64,000 nt of DNA from CAVYVZ01 sp963772065 (GCA_963772065.1 CAVYVZ010000004.1:1-64000); one strand, 5' to 3'. Shown: positions 16,359 to 26,852, counted from the first letter of the stretch. Notes: generated by a model from the letters alone, not told the origin. Translations and numbers: made by a program.

Positions 16359-17951
16359 TTACGCGCCGATTCTTGCGGGATCGATGAAGCGAACGCCCAT
16401 GAGCCGCCAACTGCCGTCGGCGCGAACCCAGACGCCCGAGACGAGCGACACGTACTCGCGGAGCTGACCGTTCACGGTCGCGCGCTCGGTCAGTCGCGCC
16501 GAGATCACCGCCGCGTCGCCCGCGACTTCGATGCGAACTTCCTGAAGCCCCCGCTCGACCGCACGCATCGTCGCCGGCAGCCGCTGACCGTCGGCGCGCT
16601 CGTCGACCATCGCGAAGTCAGGAGTGGCGATGCTTCGCATGCCCTCCCCGTTGCCCGCGAAATACGCCTCGAACCACTGTTGCGTGGCCCGAAGGATTTC
16701 ACGCTCCGCCGCGGCGACAGAGGTGCCCGCCGCGACTTCTCTCGTGCCTGTCGTTCCCACGTCGCTCGCCGCAGTCTCAACCGGGGCAGGGGGTGCTGCG
16801 GGCGGTGGCGCGCTCTCCGTGGCAGCCTGGAGCACGGCAGGCTTTGCCTGCGGCTGCGTCGAAGGGTTTGCAAAGCGCCGCGTGACGATTCGCCCATCGA
16901 GGCCAAGCGCCCGTGATTGTCCACCGTTCACCGACACGAACACCGCGCCCGCGTCACCGGATCGCATGACGATCGCGTCCCTGGCCGTCAGGGTTCTCTT
17001 TTCGCCCGCATTGAACAGCCGCCCCACATCCGCGCGCCCGTCGACCGTGGTGCGAATCCACGCCGGACGCCTGACGTCGATCGTCAGCGAGAGACGCGAA
17101 GGATCGAGCGGCGCGTTCGCGACGGGGACCGCGCGGGGGGCAGCGGCCGGCGGTGCCGGCGACGCCGCCTCCACTCGCTCAGGGCGCAGCGACTGCGGAG
17201 CGCCTGGCGCCGCAGCGCGGCGGCCCGACGAGAAGAACAGCACGATGCCCACCGCCACTAACGCGACCGCCGCCGCGATGGCGATCCATACCCGCGGTGC
17301 CGACGCCAACGGCGTGTATTCGGCCGTCGCGCCGACAAGACCGATCTGCGGCTCCACGCTGAAGCTCGCTGGATCGGGCTCCGATACCGCAGGCGCTGAC
17401 TCGTCCGGCTCGGTGGCAACGGCAGTGACTGTCACGGACAATTCCTGCGCGCGCGGGCCGCCAAGACCATGCTGCCTCGCGATACGCACGCGAAGCTCGC
17501 GCGCTTCCTCCGCCAGCGCCACCAGCTCGCTCTGCGCCTCGAGCAGGACCTCGCGAACGTCGCGGCGCGCGCCACCCACCATGTCGGCTGCGGGAAGCGA
17601 CTCGAGCGCGGCGGGTTCCGGTACGGTCGTCACGGTCGATGACGAGGTCGCTTCGGCGGGTAAGATCTGCGGCAGGTCGCCGGCCTGCGTGTCGCATCCG
17701 ACCGCCTGCAGTTGTGCGACGAGCACGAGCAGCTCGTGCCGCGCGTCGAGCAGCACCTGCCGGACGTTCTGCCGCGCCGTGGTGACAATCGCCGCGGCTT
17801 CGCGCTCGGCGCTGGATCGCACCTGCTGCCGGAGCCGTTCGAGCTCCCGCGTCTGGGCAATCAGACGCACACGCTGGGCCTTATAGTCCTCGAGCAGCTC
17901 GGGCATCGATGTCGGTCGCTCCGGTGCTCGTGGCGTGTCCTTCAGGAACAT
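16359..17951 (-). CDS. Membrane protein with coiled coil, RodZ-C-like (DUF4115) domain and SnoaL-like tail
   Basis: This is a 530-residue protein. It starts with a helical, probably coiled-coil cytoplasmic part (KAQRVRLIAQTRELERLRQQ; the VRQVLLDARHELLVL and VREVLLEAQSELVAL segments look like an internal repeat). A membrane helix follows at about 219-240 (WIAIAAAVALVAVGIVLFF), then a Pro/Ala-rich linker. Next is a DUF4115-like beta domain (LTIDVRRPAWIRTTVDG, RLFNAGEKRTL) as in the periplasmic end of RodZ. The C-terminus (AAEREILRATQQWFEAYFAGN to the end) is SnoaL/DUF4440-like. RodZ's N-terminal helix-turn-helix is missing. A cell-shape or envelope role is possible but unproven. Confidence 0.6.
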   Translation of the reverse strand: MFLKDTPRAPERPTSMPELLEDYKAQRVRLIAQTRELERLRQQVRSSAEREAAAIVTTARQNVRQVLLDARHELLVLVAQLQAVGCDTQAGDLPQILPAEATSSSTVTTVPEPAALESLPAADMVGGARRDVREVLLEAQSELVALAEEARELRVRIARQHGLGGPRAQELSVTVTAVATEPDESAPAVSEPDPASFSVEPQIGLVGATAEYTPLASAPRVWIAIAAAVALVAVGIVLFFSSGRRAAAPGAPQSLRPERVEAASPAPPAAAPRAVPVANAPLDPSRLSLTIDVRRPAWIRTTVDGRADVGRLFNAGEKRTLTARDAIVMRSGDAGAVFVSVNGGQSRALGLDGRIVTRRFANPSTQPQAKPAVLQAATESAPPPAAPPAPVETAASDVGTTGTREVAAGTSVAAAEREILRATQQWFEAYFAGNGEGMRSIATPDFAMVDERADGQRLPATMRAVERGLQEVRIEVAGDAAVISARLTERATVNGQLREYVSLVSGVWVRADGSWRLMGVRFIDPARIGA

Positions 17952-18153
17952 AGGCAGAGCTCAACCGCAAACACAAAGGGCGCTGGGGCGCCTGACGATT
18001 GTGCACGGATGTGCCAGCGTTGTCGAGAGTTAGGTGCACGCTCTCGACCCTGGGGCAAGCCTCCGGCGACGTCGCCGGACGTGAAGGATTGTGCATCGGC
18101 CCGTGAATTGTCCGCGGAACCGACGGCGACTTCAAGCTGGTGAATACAGTCGA

Positions 18154-19293
18154 TCAGGAGCTGGCCGTGATTCGTTGCGCCTTTTTTTGCGCCAGAAGGG
18201 CAAGCTCCATCGCGAGAAACGTGTGCGCCTGCGGCATCGCCGTCTCGGTCCGATTCAGCACGTCGTCGACAAGCCGCTCTCCGTAGGGAAGCGGCTCCTT
18301 GCTGCAGTCGACGTGGCGCATCTCTTTCTGATCCACCAGAAAGAGGTGATCGGTCCCTGGACGACCGGCGACATCCACGTACTTCCGCAGCTCGATGTAG
18401 CCATCCGTGCCGAGGATCGTGAGTCGTCCGTCGCCCCATGTGCTGAGACCGTTCGGCGTGAACCAGTCAACGCGGATGTAGCCCGTCCCGCCGTTTCCCC
18501 GCAGCATGACGTCGCCGAAGTCTTCGATGCCGGGATACTGCGGGTGGTTCACGTTGCCCACCTGGGACGCGACAATCTCTGCCTGTGTGGATCCCGTGAA
18601 GTACAGGAACTGATCGAACTGGTGCGACGCGATGTCGCAGATGATGCCGCCGTAGCGCTCGCGTTCGAAGAACCAGGGAGGGCGCACTTTCGGGTTCATC
18701 CGATGCGGACCCAGGCCCACGGTCTGGATCACTTTCCCGATGGCGCCCGCCTTCACGAGCTCGCCTGCCTTGACCGTCGCGCGCTGATCGTGCCGCTCGC
18801 TGTACATGACCGAGTAGATCCGCTTCGTTTCGGCCTGTACTTTCCGCGCTTCCGCGAGCTGCTCGAGCGTGGTCATGCCCGGCTTGTCGGACATGAAGTC
18901 CTTCCCGTGACGCATCGCCTGGATGCCAACGGGCGCCCGCTCATTCGGGATCGACGCGCTCACGATCAACTGGATCGTCGGGTCCTCGAGAACCTCTTTC
19001 TCGCTCCGGGCGAGCTTGGCGCCGGGAAACCGCTTCATGTACGCCGCTGCGAGCTCTGGCTCCTTCGCGAAAAAGGAAACGAGCTCACCGCCCCCACGCA
19101 TCACCGCCTGGGTCTGGCCGTTGATGTGGTCGTGGTTGAGCCCGATGACCCCGAAACGGATGCGGGCCGGCCTGGGCCGGGGCGTATCCTGCGCGGCGGC
19201 GCGCGCGGCCGGCGTCAAGGTCATCGCCGCGGCGGTGCCGAGCGATGACATCAGAAACTCGCGTCGATCCGTCCTGCTCATCTTCATGCCCAT
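18154..19293 (-). CDS. Tat-exported Gfo/Idh/MocA-family oxidoreductase
   Basis: This is a 379-residue protein with an N-terminal Tat signal (RTDRREFLMSSLGTAAAM, ending ARAAAQ); a later ATG (codon 5, at 19281) is also possible. The NAD(P)-binding fold starts IRFGVIGLNHDH and continues with the EDPTIQLIVSASIPNERAP and GKDFMSDKPGMTTLEQL blocks. The substrate-side helix carries IICDIASHQFDQFLYF. Exported members of this family act on sugars or sugar derivatives. It stands alone between a membrane protein and a BACON lipoprotein. The exact reaction is unknown. Confidence 0.8.
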   Translation of the reverse strand: MGMKMSRTDRREFLMSSLGTAAAMTLTPAARAAAQDTPRPRPARIRFGVIGLNHDHINGQTQAVMRGGGELVSFFAKEPELAAAYMKRFPGAKLARSEKEVLEDPTIQLIVSASIPNERAPVGIQAMRHGKDFMSDKPGMTTLEQLAEARKVQAETKRIYSVMYSERHDQRATVKAGELVKAGAIGKVIQTVGLGPHRMNPKVRPPWFFERERYGGIICDIASHQFDQFLYFTGSTQAEIVASQVGNVNHPQYPGIEDFGDVMLRGNGGTGYIRVDWFTPNGLSTWGDGRLTILGTDGYIELRKYVDVAGRPGTDHLFLVDQKEMRHVDCSKEPLPYGERLVDDVLNRTETAMPQAHTFLAMELALLAQKKAQRITASS

Positions 19294-19309
19294 AGTCTAC
19301 TCACGTCTG

Positions 19310-20206
19310 CTACGGACGGGCGATGCCTTCCTGCTGGACCACGTGACGCCGCGTGCCCGCCGTGATGGCGCCCGACCGGACGGCGGGCGAAGCGTTCGCG
19401 TCCACCCGGTAGTGGACGTCGCCGGGTCCGGTCATGTTGGCCGAGGAGACAATTGTGACCCACGGTTGATTGCTTGCCGCACCCCAGGAGCAGCCTGGCA
19501 GCGTTGACACGCTGAATGAGCCGCTTCCGCCGGCAGCCGGAATGAGCCGTGCACCGGGGTCGAGCGAGAACTGACATCGGGTGCGGTCGTTCGGCGCGGC
19601 GTTCTGATTCACGACCACGAGGAGCGTGGCCACAGTCAACAGCCCCGACCGCTCAGAGCCGATGTTGCTGTCGACGGCGAGCTCGATCGTCCCGCTGGCT
19701 TCGCCGCCACTCCCGGACACCACGCGCAGCCATGGTTGAGAGCTCTGCGTCGTCCACGAGCAGCCGTCCAGCGTCGTGAGCTGGATCGATGCGCGTCCGC
19801 CTTGGTGTCCCACGGCCATGCTGGGCGGCATCACCTGGAAGCGGCAGGGCGCCGCATCCTGGGTCACCGTAAAGGGCTGCCCGCTGACGTTGAGCGTGGC
19901 CGATCGCGTGCGACCCATCGGGTTTTCCGTTGCGATGAGCGTCAGCGTCGCCTCACCCTGGCCCGACGTCGGCTCGAGCCGAAGCCATGCCTCGCTGGAT
20001 TGCGCCGTCCACGCGCAGTCGCGTGTCGTCGAGAGCAGCGCGGTCACGCGCGCGCCGGCGGCCGGGAGCGGTCCGGCAAGCGCAAGGCTCATCTGGCAGC
20101 GTCCCGCAGCCGATGGGTTGACGAAATTCTGTTCGGTGGAGCCGCCGCAGCCGAGCACCACGGCCATAACGAGAGTCGCCGACCACAAAACGATCGGCCG
20201 CGCCAT
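19310..20206 (-). CDS. BACON-domain lipoprotein
   Basis: This is a 298-residue protein with a lipoprotein signal peptide (LWSATLVMAVVLGCGG, lipobox Cys20). Three BACON-like repeats follow, each with a conserved Cys-Ser/Ala-Trp and a 'W+++' strand: CAWTAQSSEAWLRL, CSWTTQSSQPWLRV, CSWGAASNQPWVTI. BACON domains are envelope beta-sandwiches thought to bind carbohydrate or mucin. It ends 16 nt before the oxidoreductase start, so the two are probably one operon. The presence of three repeats and no catalytic domain suggests a binding role. Confidence 0.82.
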   Translation of the reverse strand: MARPIVLWSATLVMAVVLGCGGSTEQNFVNPSAAGRCQMSLALAGPLPAAGARVTALLSTTRDCAWTAQSSEAWLRLEPTSGQGEATLTLIATENPMGRTRSATLNVSGQPFTVTQDAAPCRFQVMPPSMAVGHQGGRASIQLTTLDGCSWTTQSSQPWLRVVSGSGGEASGTIELAVDSNIGSERSGLLTVATLLVVVNQNAAPNDRTRCQFSLDPGARLIPAAGGSGSFSVSTLPGCSWGAASNQPWVTIVSSANMTGPGDVHYRVDANASPAVRSGAITAGTRRHVVQQEGIARP

Positions 20207-20303
20207 GACCGAGGAGGATGCATGCTCGCGGCCAGAGCGCCTGCCGCGCAGGAGCGGGAAAGCTATCGTAGATCAGGGAGTCTTGAATTCGAGGATCCGC
20301 CTC

Positions 20304-20327
20304 CCCGATCTCCCTGATCTCCCTGTG
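20304..20327. repeat. GATCTCCCT tandem microrepeat, copy 1
   Basis: Two adjacent GATCTCCCT units followed by GTG lie between the BACON lipoprotein and the phospholipase D-like gene. A close match with three units lies at 63822-63851, next to tRNA-Leu. Nearby AGATCAGGGAG at 20273 is an inverted partial unit. Role unknown; it may be hairpin forming. Confidence 0.6.
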
Positions 20328-20329
20328 CT

Positions 20330-21719
20330 CTATGGAGCCGCGAACGACCAGACGGGACCCGTGCTCGTCTTGTTGGCGGCCGTTCGGGACACGACTTTCC
20401 AATAGTATGTCCCGCGCGGCAGCGTCGGCAGCGTGACCGAGATGGTGGTATTAGGCGCCACGCGCTTCTTGTCCCAATACTTGGTCATATTGGTGGACGA
20501 CGTGCCGTAATACACGTCGACGTAGTGCGCCCACGCGACTTTGAACCTGAGCGTCGGCGTGCTGGTAGTGCTCATCGTCGACGCATTCCCCGGCGCCAAG
20601 TACGTTCGAGCTTCCGGGCGTCCCGGGCGTGAAGTTCTTCGACTCGGTCGCCCGCGAGTTGGTCCAGCGTCGATTGAACTTCTGCACGTAATACGGGTAG
20701 GCCTGGAGATCTTCCGGGTTGGTCGCCGGGTTCCTGAAGAAATTGATCTCGATGTTCGACGCGTTTCTGTCGGCGCCGGGTGACAGGTTCGACGATCCAT
20801 GCACGATGCGCTGCTGGCCATGGAGGATCACGACTTTCTCGTGATTGTTTCCGCTGTGGGCTCTCCATTTGAGCGGCACGCCGGCGGCGTACAGCGTGTC
20901 GAGCACGAACGAGACATTCGGTCGTGCGAGCGACCGGTACTCCTCCCACTCCGTGTTCACGCGCACGGGCACGCCCGCACGGTGCCTCCTGATCAGCGCG
21001 GCGGCAATCCCCTCGTGGTCGAAGCGGAGCGTGTTGGCGTCGATGCCCTGCGACTCAGCGTCGATGAGCGGAATGAGGCGGCTCGAGAACGCATCCATCG
21101 GCTGAATGCTCCACCGCGGATCCTTCGGATAGATCGGGTTCAGCCGCATCTTGTTCGCCGTCGTGATGTTCGCGTAGTCGCGCAGGTAGGTGTTCGAGAC
21201 CCAGAAGTTCTCGTAGATCGTGATCAAGCTGTCGACGAGCGACGCCTGGTAATGGAACTCGTTGTTCTCGTTGCGATAGTTGGTGTACGCCGTCGTGGGG
21301 ATCCACTCCGGTGACGAGAGATTGGGAGCACCAAACTGGATCACCCGCTGGCCGACGAAGACGAAGGCTTTCCCGTGCACGTACTTGCTGGGCCCTTCGC
21401 GCAGCGGGATGCCGGCGTCGCGCATCGTGTAGATCTGTTGAATCACGCCGCTGCGTGTGGCCGTTTCGGATTTGCGATCGCAGATGAAGCGGACCGGCAC
21501 GCCCGCTCGATGTTTGTTAATCAGCTCCTGCACCACGCCGGTGTCGCGCGTGTACCACTGAATGGTGTAGATGCCCTGCGTTTCGGCGCGGATGAGGCGT
21601 ATCAGCTCAGTTCTGCAGTTCTCCGACGCGCTATCGCAGTAGCGAACACCGGCTGAAACATCCGTCGGCAGGGCAATAAGAAGTAAGACGACTCCAACAA
21701 TGATGCTGTAAATGGCCAT
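20330..21719 (-). CDS. Secreted phospholipase D-like protein with C-terminal FN3-like domain, frame broken once
   Basis: From the ATG at 21719 (AAGGGGAAAGAG upstream) a signal peptide (MAIYSIIVGVVLLLIALP, ending SAG) leads into two PLD-type halves. HKD motifs appear as HGKAFVFVGQRVIQFG and NHEKVVILHGQQRIVHGSSN. The second frame takes over at 20585-20607 and gives the C-terminal beta domain (PTLRFKVAWAHYVDVYYG through GTYYWKVVSR). The break is one extra base, either at AACGTAC or in a GGGG run, so a consensus error is plausible. Likely an extracellular phosphodiesterase. Confidence 0.75.
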
Positions 21720-21845
21720 ACTCTTTCCCCTTCGGACGCTCGCTCCACTCCACTCCATGGCGGATTGACACTGGAGCAACGGGCATGCCCGCACCAGTAG
21801 AGCTCATAAGGGGAAACGGTTTGCTGCGCTAAACCGAACACCGGG

Positions 21846-23170
21846 TCATCTCTGCGAGCGCAGAGACCAGCGATAGACGGGAACTCCGATGAGCAGCAAC
21901 ACCAGTCCGAGCAGCGAGCTTCGCGCCGACGCGACGAGCGTGTTGATCACGAACGCGATCGAGACGACGACGAACACGAGCACCGTGAACGGATAGCCGG
22001 TGACGCGATACGGCCGGGGCCACTCCGGATGCGTGCGTCGAAGGACGACGACCGAGAGCACGACCATCGTGAAGAAAATCCAGTTGGCGAACTGCGACAT
22101 CGTGATCAGGTGCTCGTAGCCGCCGGTGAGCGTCAGCACGCCGGCCCAGATCGCGAGCGCCCAGATCGCATTGGCCGGCGTCCCGTATCGCGGGTGCACG
22201 TGGGCCAGGCGCTCGACGAGCGTGCCGTCGCGCGCCATCGCGAAGAGCACCCGCGGTCCCGCGAGGACGTTGGCGGAAATCGCCCCGAAGATGGAGCACA
22301 GAATGGCGACGGTAATCACGGTCGCGCCGGTCGGGCCGAGCATCGCGAACATCGCGTCGGCGGCGACGCGCTCGGATCCCGCGATGCGGTCCTGCCCGAG
22401 CACGAAGATGTATGCCAGGTTCGCCGCGACGTAGACGGCGATCACGATGAACACGCCGAGAAAGATGCTGCGCGGCACCGTACGCTGCGGATCGCGGATC
22501 TCGCCGCCGACGAAGCCCACGAAGTGCCAGCCGTCGTACGCGAAGAGCGTCGAGATCATGGCGACGCCGATCGCGGTCAGAACGGCTCCGTCGAAGCGCG
22601 GCGGAAAGGCGGGCTGGAAATGCGTGAGACTCCCCTGCCCGGTGATGACGGCGAGCGCGATGAGCGCAGCCAGCCCCGCCACTTTGAGGAACGTGAACAG
22701 GTTCTGCACGCTCGCGCCCTGCCTCGCTCCACGCGTGTTGATGAACGCGAGCCCGAGCAGCAGCGCGATGCCGAACGCCTTCTGCGCCGCGAGGCTCAAT
22801 GGGATGAAGTACCGAGATACAGCAGAAACGCGCTGGTCAGTGCCGCCACCGTGCCGGGGATGACGACGAGCATGATCGTCCAGCCGTAGAGGAACGCCCA
22901 GAAGGGTCCGTACGCCTCGCGCATGTAGACGTACAGCCCGCCCGATTCGGGCAGCATCGTCCCCAGCTCCGCCAGCGTGAGGGCGCCGCAGAGCACGAGC
23001 ACCCCCGAGCACAACCAGATCGCGATCACGAGCCCCGGTTCGGGGACGCGCTGGGCAATCAGGCTGGGCACGACGAAGATCCCGGAGCCGATCACCGCTC
23101 CCACCAGCAGGGCGGCACTGTCGAAGAGCGTCAGTTGCCGCGGAAGGTCGCGCCTCGTCGTTGTCTGCAC
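21846..23170 (-). CDS. APC-superfamily amino acid permease, frame broken once
   Basis: The N-terminal frame from the ATG at 23170 has the APC signature: LFDSAALLVGAVIGSGIFVVPSLIA and ELGTMLPESGGLYVYMREAYGP. It stops at about 22798. The continuing frame begins RYFIPLSLAAQKAFGIALL and carries the rest of the roughly 12 helices to 21846. Together about 441 residues, normal for the family. The switch is at 22809-22818, at a GTAC tetranucleotide, and one base is missing or two are extra. It is an inner-membrane amino-acid transporter or exchanger; substrate unknown. Confidence 0.78.
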
Positions 23171-23301
23171 GGCAGCATCCTAGTTCAGCCGGGCACGGCT
23201 CTGGCAGACAATGAGTGCGATGACATCGGCCGGCTGCGTTTTCCTCACGTTCGCGCACGGCAGGGCGTACCGGGGGTTACACCGGCCGAAAGGCGATTTC
23301 A

Positions 23302-23673
23302 GTGGGTGTAATCGCCTTGCTCACGGCTGCATGCGGCTCGGACTCGGGCCGCGGGCCGCCGGGCGCTCCAGCCACGCCATCCGCGCCGGCCGCTCCGCCC
23401 ACGGTTACGATTACCTCGAATGGCGTCAGCCCCAAGGAGGTCGTGATCGCGGTGGGCGGTCGCGTCACGTTCGTGAACAATGACACCATCCCGCACGACG
23501 TGGCGGGCGGACCCGATCCGGCAAACCCGGACTGCCGCGAGATCGATACGGTCGGCTTTCTCACGCCCGGTCAAAGCCGCCAGACGGCGCCGCTGCCGAT
23601 CGCGCGAACGTGCGACTACCACGACCACGGCTTCCACTCGGCGCTCTTCAATGGCCGCATCGTGATCAGGTAG
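23302..23673 (+). CDS. Cupredoxin-like lipoprotein, paralogue 1
   Basis: This is a 123-residue protein from a GTG start. The lipobox is LLTAACGS, then a Pro/Ala-rich linker and a cupredoxin fold: VSPKEVVIAVGGRVTFVNND, IPHDVAGG, and RTCDYHDHGFHSALFNGRIVIR. The His in IPHD, the Cys in RTCDYHDH and a following His are plausible blue-copper ligands, although spacing differs from classic plastocyanin. A paralogue lies at 26916-27311. It runs directly into the envelope-protein gene, so the two are an operon. Confidence 0.78.
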   Translation: MGVIALLTAACGSDSGRGPPGAPATPSAPAAPPTVTITSNGVSPKEVVIAVGGRVTFVNNDTIPHDVAGGPDPANPDCREIDTVGFLTPGQSRQTAPLPIARTCDYHDHGFHSALFNGRIVIR

Positions 23674-24859
23674 ATGCGTCTCTGGCACGCACTGCTCATC
23701 TGCTCCGCAACCGGGAGCGCCGCAGCGGCGGCGCAGGACGCGCCTGCCGCGAGCAGCGCCACGGCGCCGGCATGGCAGTGGACCGCCGACGCGAACGCGT
23801 TCTTCGGCTTCAACCACCAGGATCGGAAGTTCCGCGACTTCTCGACGTGGGAATCACAGAACTGGATGATGGCGGGCGCGGAGCGCCGCACGGCCGCCGA
23901 CCGCGTGCGACTGTCGGGGATGCTCTCGCTCGAGGCATTCACGCTGCGCGACATCGGCTCGCCGCAGGTGTTCCAGACGGGTGAGACGTTTCGCAACGCA
24001 CCGCTCATCGACTATCAGCACCCGCACGATCTCATCATGGGCCTGGGCGGCGACTATCAGCGCGCCGCGGGCCGCATGACCGTGCTCGTGGGCGCGGACG
24101 TCGTTGGGTCGCCGACGCTCGGACCCGCCCCCTTCATGCATCGACCGTCGGCGATCGAGAACCCGCAGGCGCCGCTGTCGCACCACTACATGGACTCGTC
24201 GCACGTCACGCATGGTGTGGTGCGCGGCGGCCTCGGCCTGGGCGGGTGGATGGTCGAAGGCTCCTGGTTCCACGGGCAGGAGCCCGACGAGAACCGCATC
24301 GCACTCGACATGGGGGCTCTCGACTCGGTACGCCGCCCGGGTGTCGTGGAAGTCGAACCGATGGGCCGCGCAAATCTCCGCGGCCTCGCTGACGCAACCG
24401 GAGCGCGTCACACCATATGACGCCGAGAAGATCACCGCGTCGATTGCGCGCGATGCGGGCGAGGGGGACCGGGGAATCTCCTGGATGGCCGGCTTCGGCC
24501 AGAAGCGTGAGGTGCACGGCAACTTCGACGCGTATCTCGTCGAGGCCACGCTGCACGCCAGCGCATCGGATGTCTTCTACACGCGGGCTGAATCGGTCGA
24601 CAAGGACGTCCTCGACGTAGGGTTCCATCCAACCATCTTTCATCAGCACCGGAAATCACGAGTGGCCGCGCTGACCACCGGCTACGTCCGGAACGTGATG
24701 AGAACCTCGGCCGGAACGCTCGGGATTGGAGGCGACATCACCGTCTACGGCGTGCCCGCGAACCTGCGGGACAGCTACGGGTCGCCGCTGTCGTTCCACG
24801 TCTTCCTGCGCTACCGCGCCGGCCCTCGTCCGCGAGGGACGCACGTGCACGCGCACTGA
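23674..24859 (+). CDS. Exported envelope protein of the type found in copper loci, frame broken once
   Basis: A signal peptide (ALLICSATGSAAAAAQ) is followed by FGFNHQDRKFRDFSTWESQNW, PLIDYQHPHDLIMGLGGDY, PAPFMHRPSAIENPQAPLSHH and ENRIALDMGALDS. A one-base insertion at 24326-24329 (CGGTAC) moves the reading to YAARVSWKSNRWAAQ, and it continues to HVFLRYRAGP at 24859. Together about 394 residues of repeated beta-strand-like pattern, which suggests an outer-membrane or periplasmic beta protein. I recall such proteins near plastocyanin and copper-resistance genes, but I know no named function. It starts immediately after the cupredoxin stop. Confidence 0.6.
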
Positions 24860-24871
24860 GCGGATCCCGAA

Positions 24872-25966
24872 TCAGGAGGTTGATGGTCTCTCGTGGCGAA
24901 GGAATCCCCGCTCGCGGGCGAAGACGATCGCCTGCGCGCGGGTCCATACGCCGAGCTTGTCGAAGACGTTCGAGACGTGATTCCGGACGGTCTTGTCGCT
25001 GATGCCGAGGCGCTCGGCGATGTCGGCGTTGCCGAGGCCGTCGGCGACGAACAAGAGGATCTCGCGCTCGCGGGGCGACAGCCTGGTGAAGGCCGGATCG
25101 TCGGCGCCGGCGCGTGGAGCAATCTCCATGAAATCACGGACGGCGTCGCAGAACCGCGTCCAGGCTGGCTCGTGCTCGAGCAGGACGTGATTCTTCGAGT
25201 CGAGCTCGACGAACTGGGCGGCCGGGATCCCGGCGGCCAGCAGCCGCCCTTCCGAGAGCGGCACCACCCGATCCTCACGCGAGTGCAGAACGAGGGTCGG
25301 AACGCGGATTTGCGCCAGCAGGTCTGACACGTCCACCGACGCGCGCGCCTCGAGGAGCGCGCCCGCGATCTCCGCGGACGTGGTCTTCAGACACAGATCG
25401 TTGAACCAGCGAAGCTGCTCGTCGCTGGCGCCCGGCACGAAGCGCGACGTGAACACCTGACGGAACGACGGGTTGTCGCTCCCCCATCCGAGGCGCGCGA
25501 TCTCGGCGATCGCCCGGTACTCGCGTTCCTTGTCCGGATCGCCGCGCCGCCAGGCACCACGCGCGTATCCTCCATAGAGCACCATGCGCGAGACGCGTTC
25601 GGGATGGCTCACCGCATAGCGAACGCAGATGGCAGCGCCCTGCGAGATCCCCAGCAGCGCGACGCGCCCCGAAGCGCCGGCCGCGTCGATCACCGCCTCG
25701 AGGTCTTCCAGCCATCGCTGAGGCGAGAGGTCGCCGACGCTCCAGTCGGTCATGCCGCAGCCGCGCTCGTCGTAGCGCACGTAGCGGAAATGCTCGCTGA
25801 AGAAGCGCATCCAGTGCCGCCAGACGGGACTCTCCCACTCGTACTCGAGATGCGTCAGCCAGTTGGCCGCCTTCACGAGCAGCGGGCCCTCGCCGGCGTC
25901 CGCCCACGCGAGACGAATGCCGTCGCTGGTCCTGAGGTAGCGAATTCGTTGACGTGTGGTCGTCAC
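24872..25966 (-). CDS. Alpha/beta hydrolase fused to a LuxR-type DNA-binding domain
   Basis: This encodes 364 residues from the GTG at 25966; the frame is open to an ATG at 26095, but that would overlap the divergent leader. The hydrolase part has IRYLRTSDGIRLAWADAG, the elbow LLGISQGAAICVRYA, an acid-side VLHSREDRVVPLSEG and His in DSKNHVLLEHEP. The C-terminus is a LuxR/FixJ helix-turn-helix: FTRLSPREREILLFVADGL, NADIAERLGISDKTVRNHV. Such fusions are thought to be regulators that sense small hydrophobic ligands. It is divergent from the DUF1326 gene, a likely target. Confidence 0.82.
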   Translation of the reverse strand: MTTTRQRIRYLRTSDGIRLAWADAGEGPLLVKAANWLTHLEYEWESPVWRHWMRFFSEHFRYVRYDERGCGMTDWSVGDLSPQRWLEDLEAVIDAAGASGRVALLGISQGAAICVRYAVSHPERVSRMVLYGGYARGAWRRGDPDKEREYRAIAEIARLGWGSDNPSFRQVFTSRFVPGASDEQLRWFNDLCLKTTSAEIAGALLEARASVDVSDLLAQIRVPTLVLHSREDRVVPLSEGRLLAAGIPAAQFVELDSKNHVLLEHEPAWTRFCDAVRDFMEIAPRAGADDPAFTRLSPREREILLFVADGLGNADIAERLGISDKTVRNHVSNVFDKLGVWTRAQAIVFARERGFLRHERPSTS

Positions 25967-26108
25967 GTTCGACTGAAAAGGATGAGCCGCTGGGACGCGT
26001 GTCCCGGCGCCGGATCCGGATTCTAGCGAAAACCGGGACAGAGTTCCCATGTTCGGGCGAGGGCGGGCGAGCGTATACTCGCGCAAATTGCACAACCCGG
26101 GAGGGCAT

Positions 26109-26852
26109 ATGAAAAGCCGTGTGTCTCGTCGCGCATTTATTCAGGTGGCGGCATCCGGCGCGATCGCCGGTGGGCTGGATTCGCGCGTCCACGCCGCAGC
26201 AGCGCCTGCGCAAACCAAAGGTGCCGCTCCCGAGTGGGCTCTGAACGCCACGATCATCGAGGCCTGCAGCTGCACGATGTTCTGTCCCTGCTATTTCAGC
26301 ACGGTGCCGAGCGGCCACGGACATGGCTCGATGGTCGATCACTACTGCCGGTTCAACATGGGCTATCGCGTCAATCAGGGGAGCTTCAAGGGCGTGAGCC
26401 TCGACGGCGCGAAGTTCTGGATCGCCGGAGACCTGGGGGCCGACTTTTCGAAGGGTGCGGAGTGGGCCGAAATCACCTTCGAACCGTCCGTGACGAAGGA
26501 GCAGCGCGGAGCGCTGACGACGATCATCCCGCACGTCTACCCGGTAACCTGGAAGGCATTCACCGTGGGCCAGGATGCCCCGATCGAGTGGACCGCGACG
26601 AACGATCGCGCCGTGGCGCGGCTCAATGGCGGGAAGGCGGCAGAGGTCGTGCTGCGCCGGAATCCGGGGATGACCGCGGAACCGGTCGTGATCAAGAACC
26701 TGAGGTACTTCGGCGCGCCCCGCAATACGGGGTTCATCCTCATGCCCAACGAGGTGGAAGCCTACCGGCTTGGTCCGAAGGCGTTCGAATACAAGGGCAC
26801 CAACGGGTTCATGATCACCTACGACATCACGTCAAAGGATGTGAAAGCGTAA
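26109..26852 (+). CDS. Tat-exported DUF1326 protein
   Basis: This encodes 247 residues from the ATG at 26109 (GGGAGGG just upstream). The Tat signal is SRRAFIQVAASGAIAGG. The mature part begins WALNATIIEACSCTMFCPCYF, with the CSC-x3-CPC cysteine cluster that marks DUF1326, followed by GKAAEVVLRRNPG and FGAPRNTGFILMPNEVEAYR. The clustered Cys suggest metal or redox chemistry, and the neighbouring cupredoxins support a copper link; this is inference. Confidence 0.8.
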   Translation: MKSRVSRRAFIQVAASGAIAGGLDSRVHAAAAPAQTKGAAPEWALNATIIEACSCTMFCPCYFSTVPSGHGHGSMVDHYCRFNMGYRVNQGSFKGVSLDGAKFWIAGDLGADFSKGAEWAEITFEPSVTKEQRGALTTIIPHVYPVTWKAFTVGQDAPIEWTATNDRAVARLNGGKAAEVVLRRNPGMTAEPVVIKNLRYFGAPRNTGFILMPNEVEAYRLGPKAFEYKGTNGFMITYDITSKDVKA

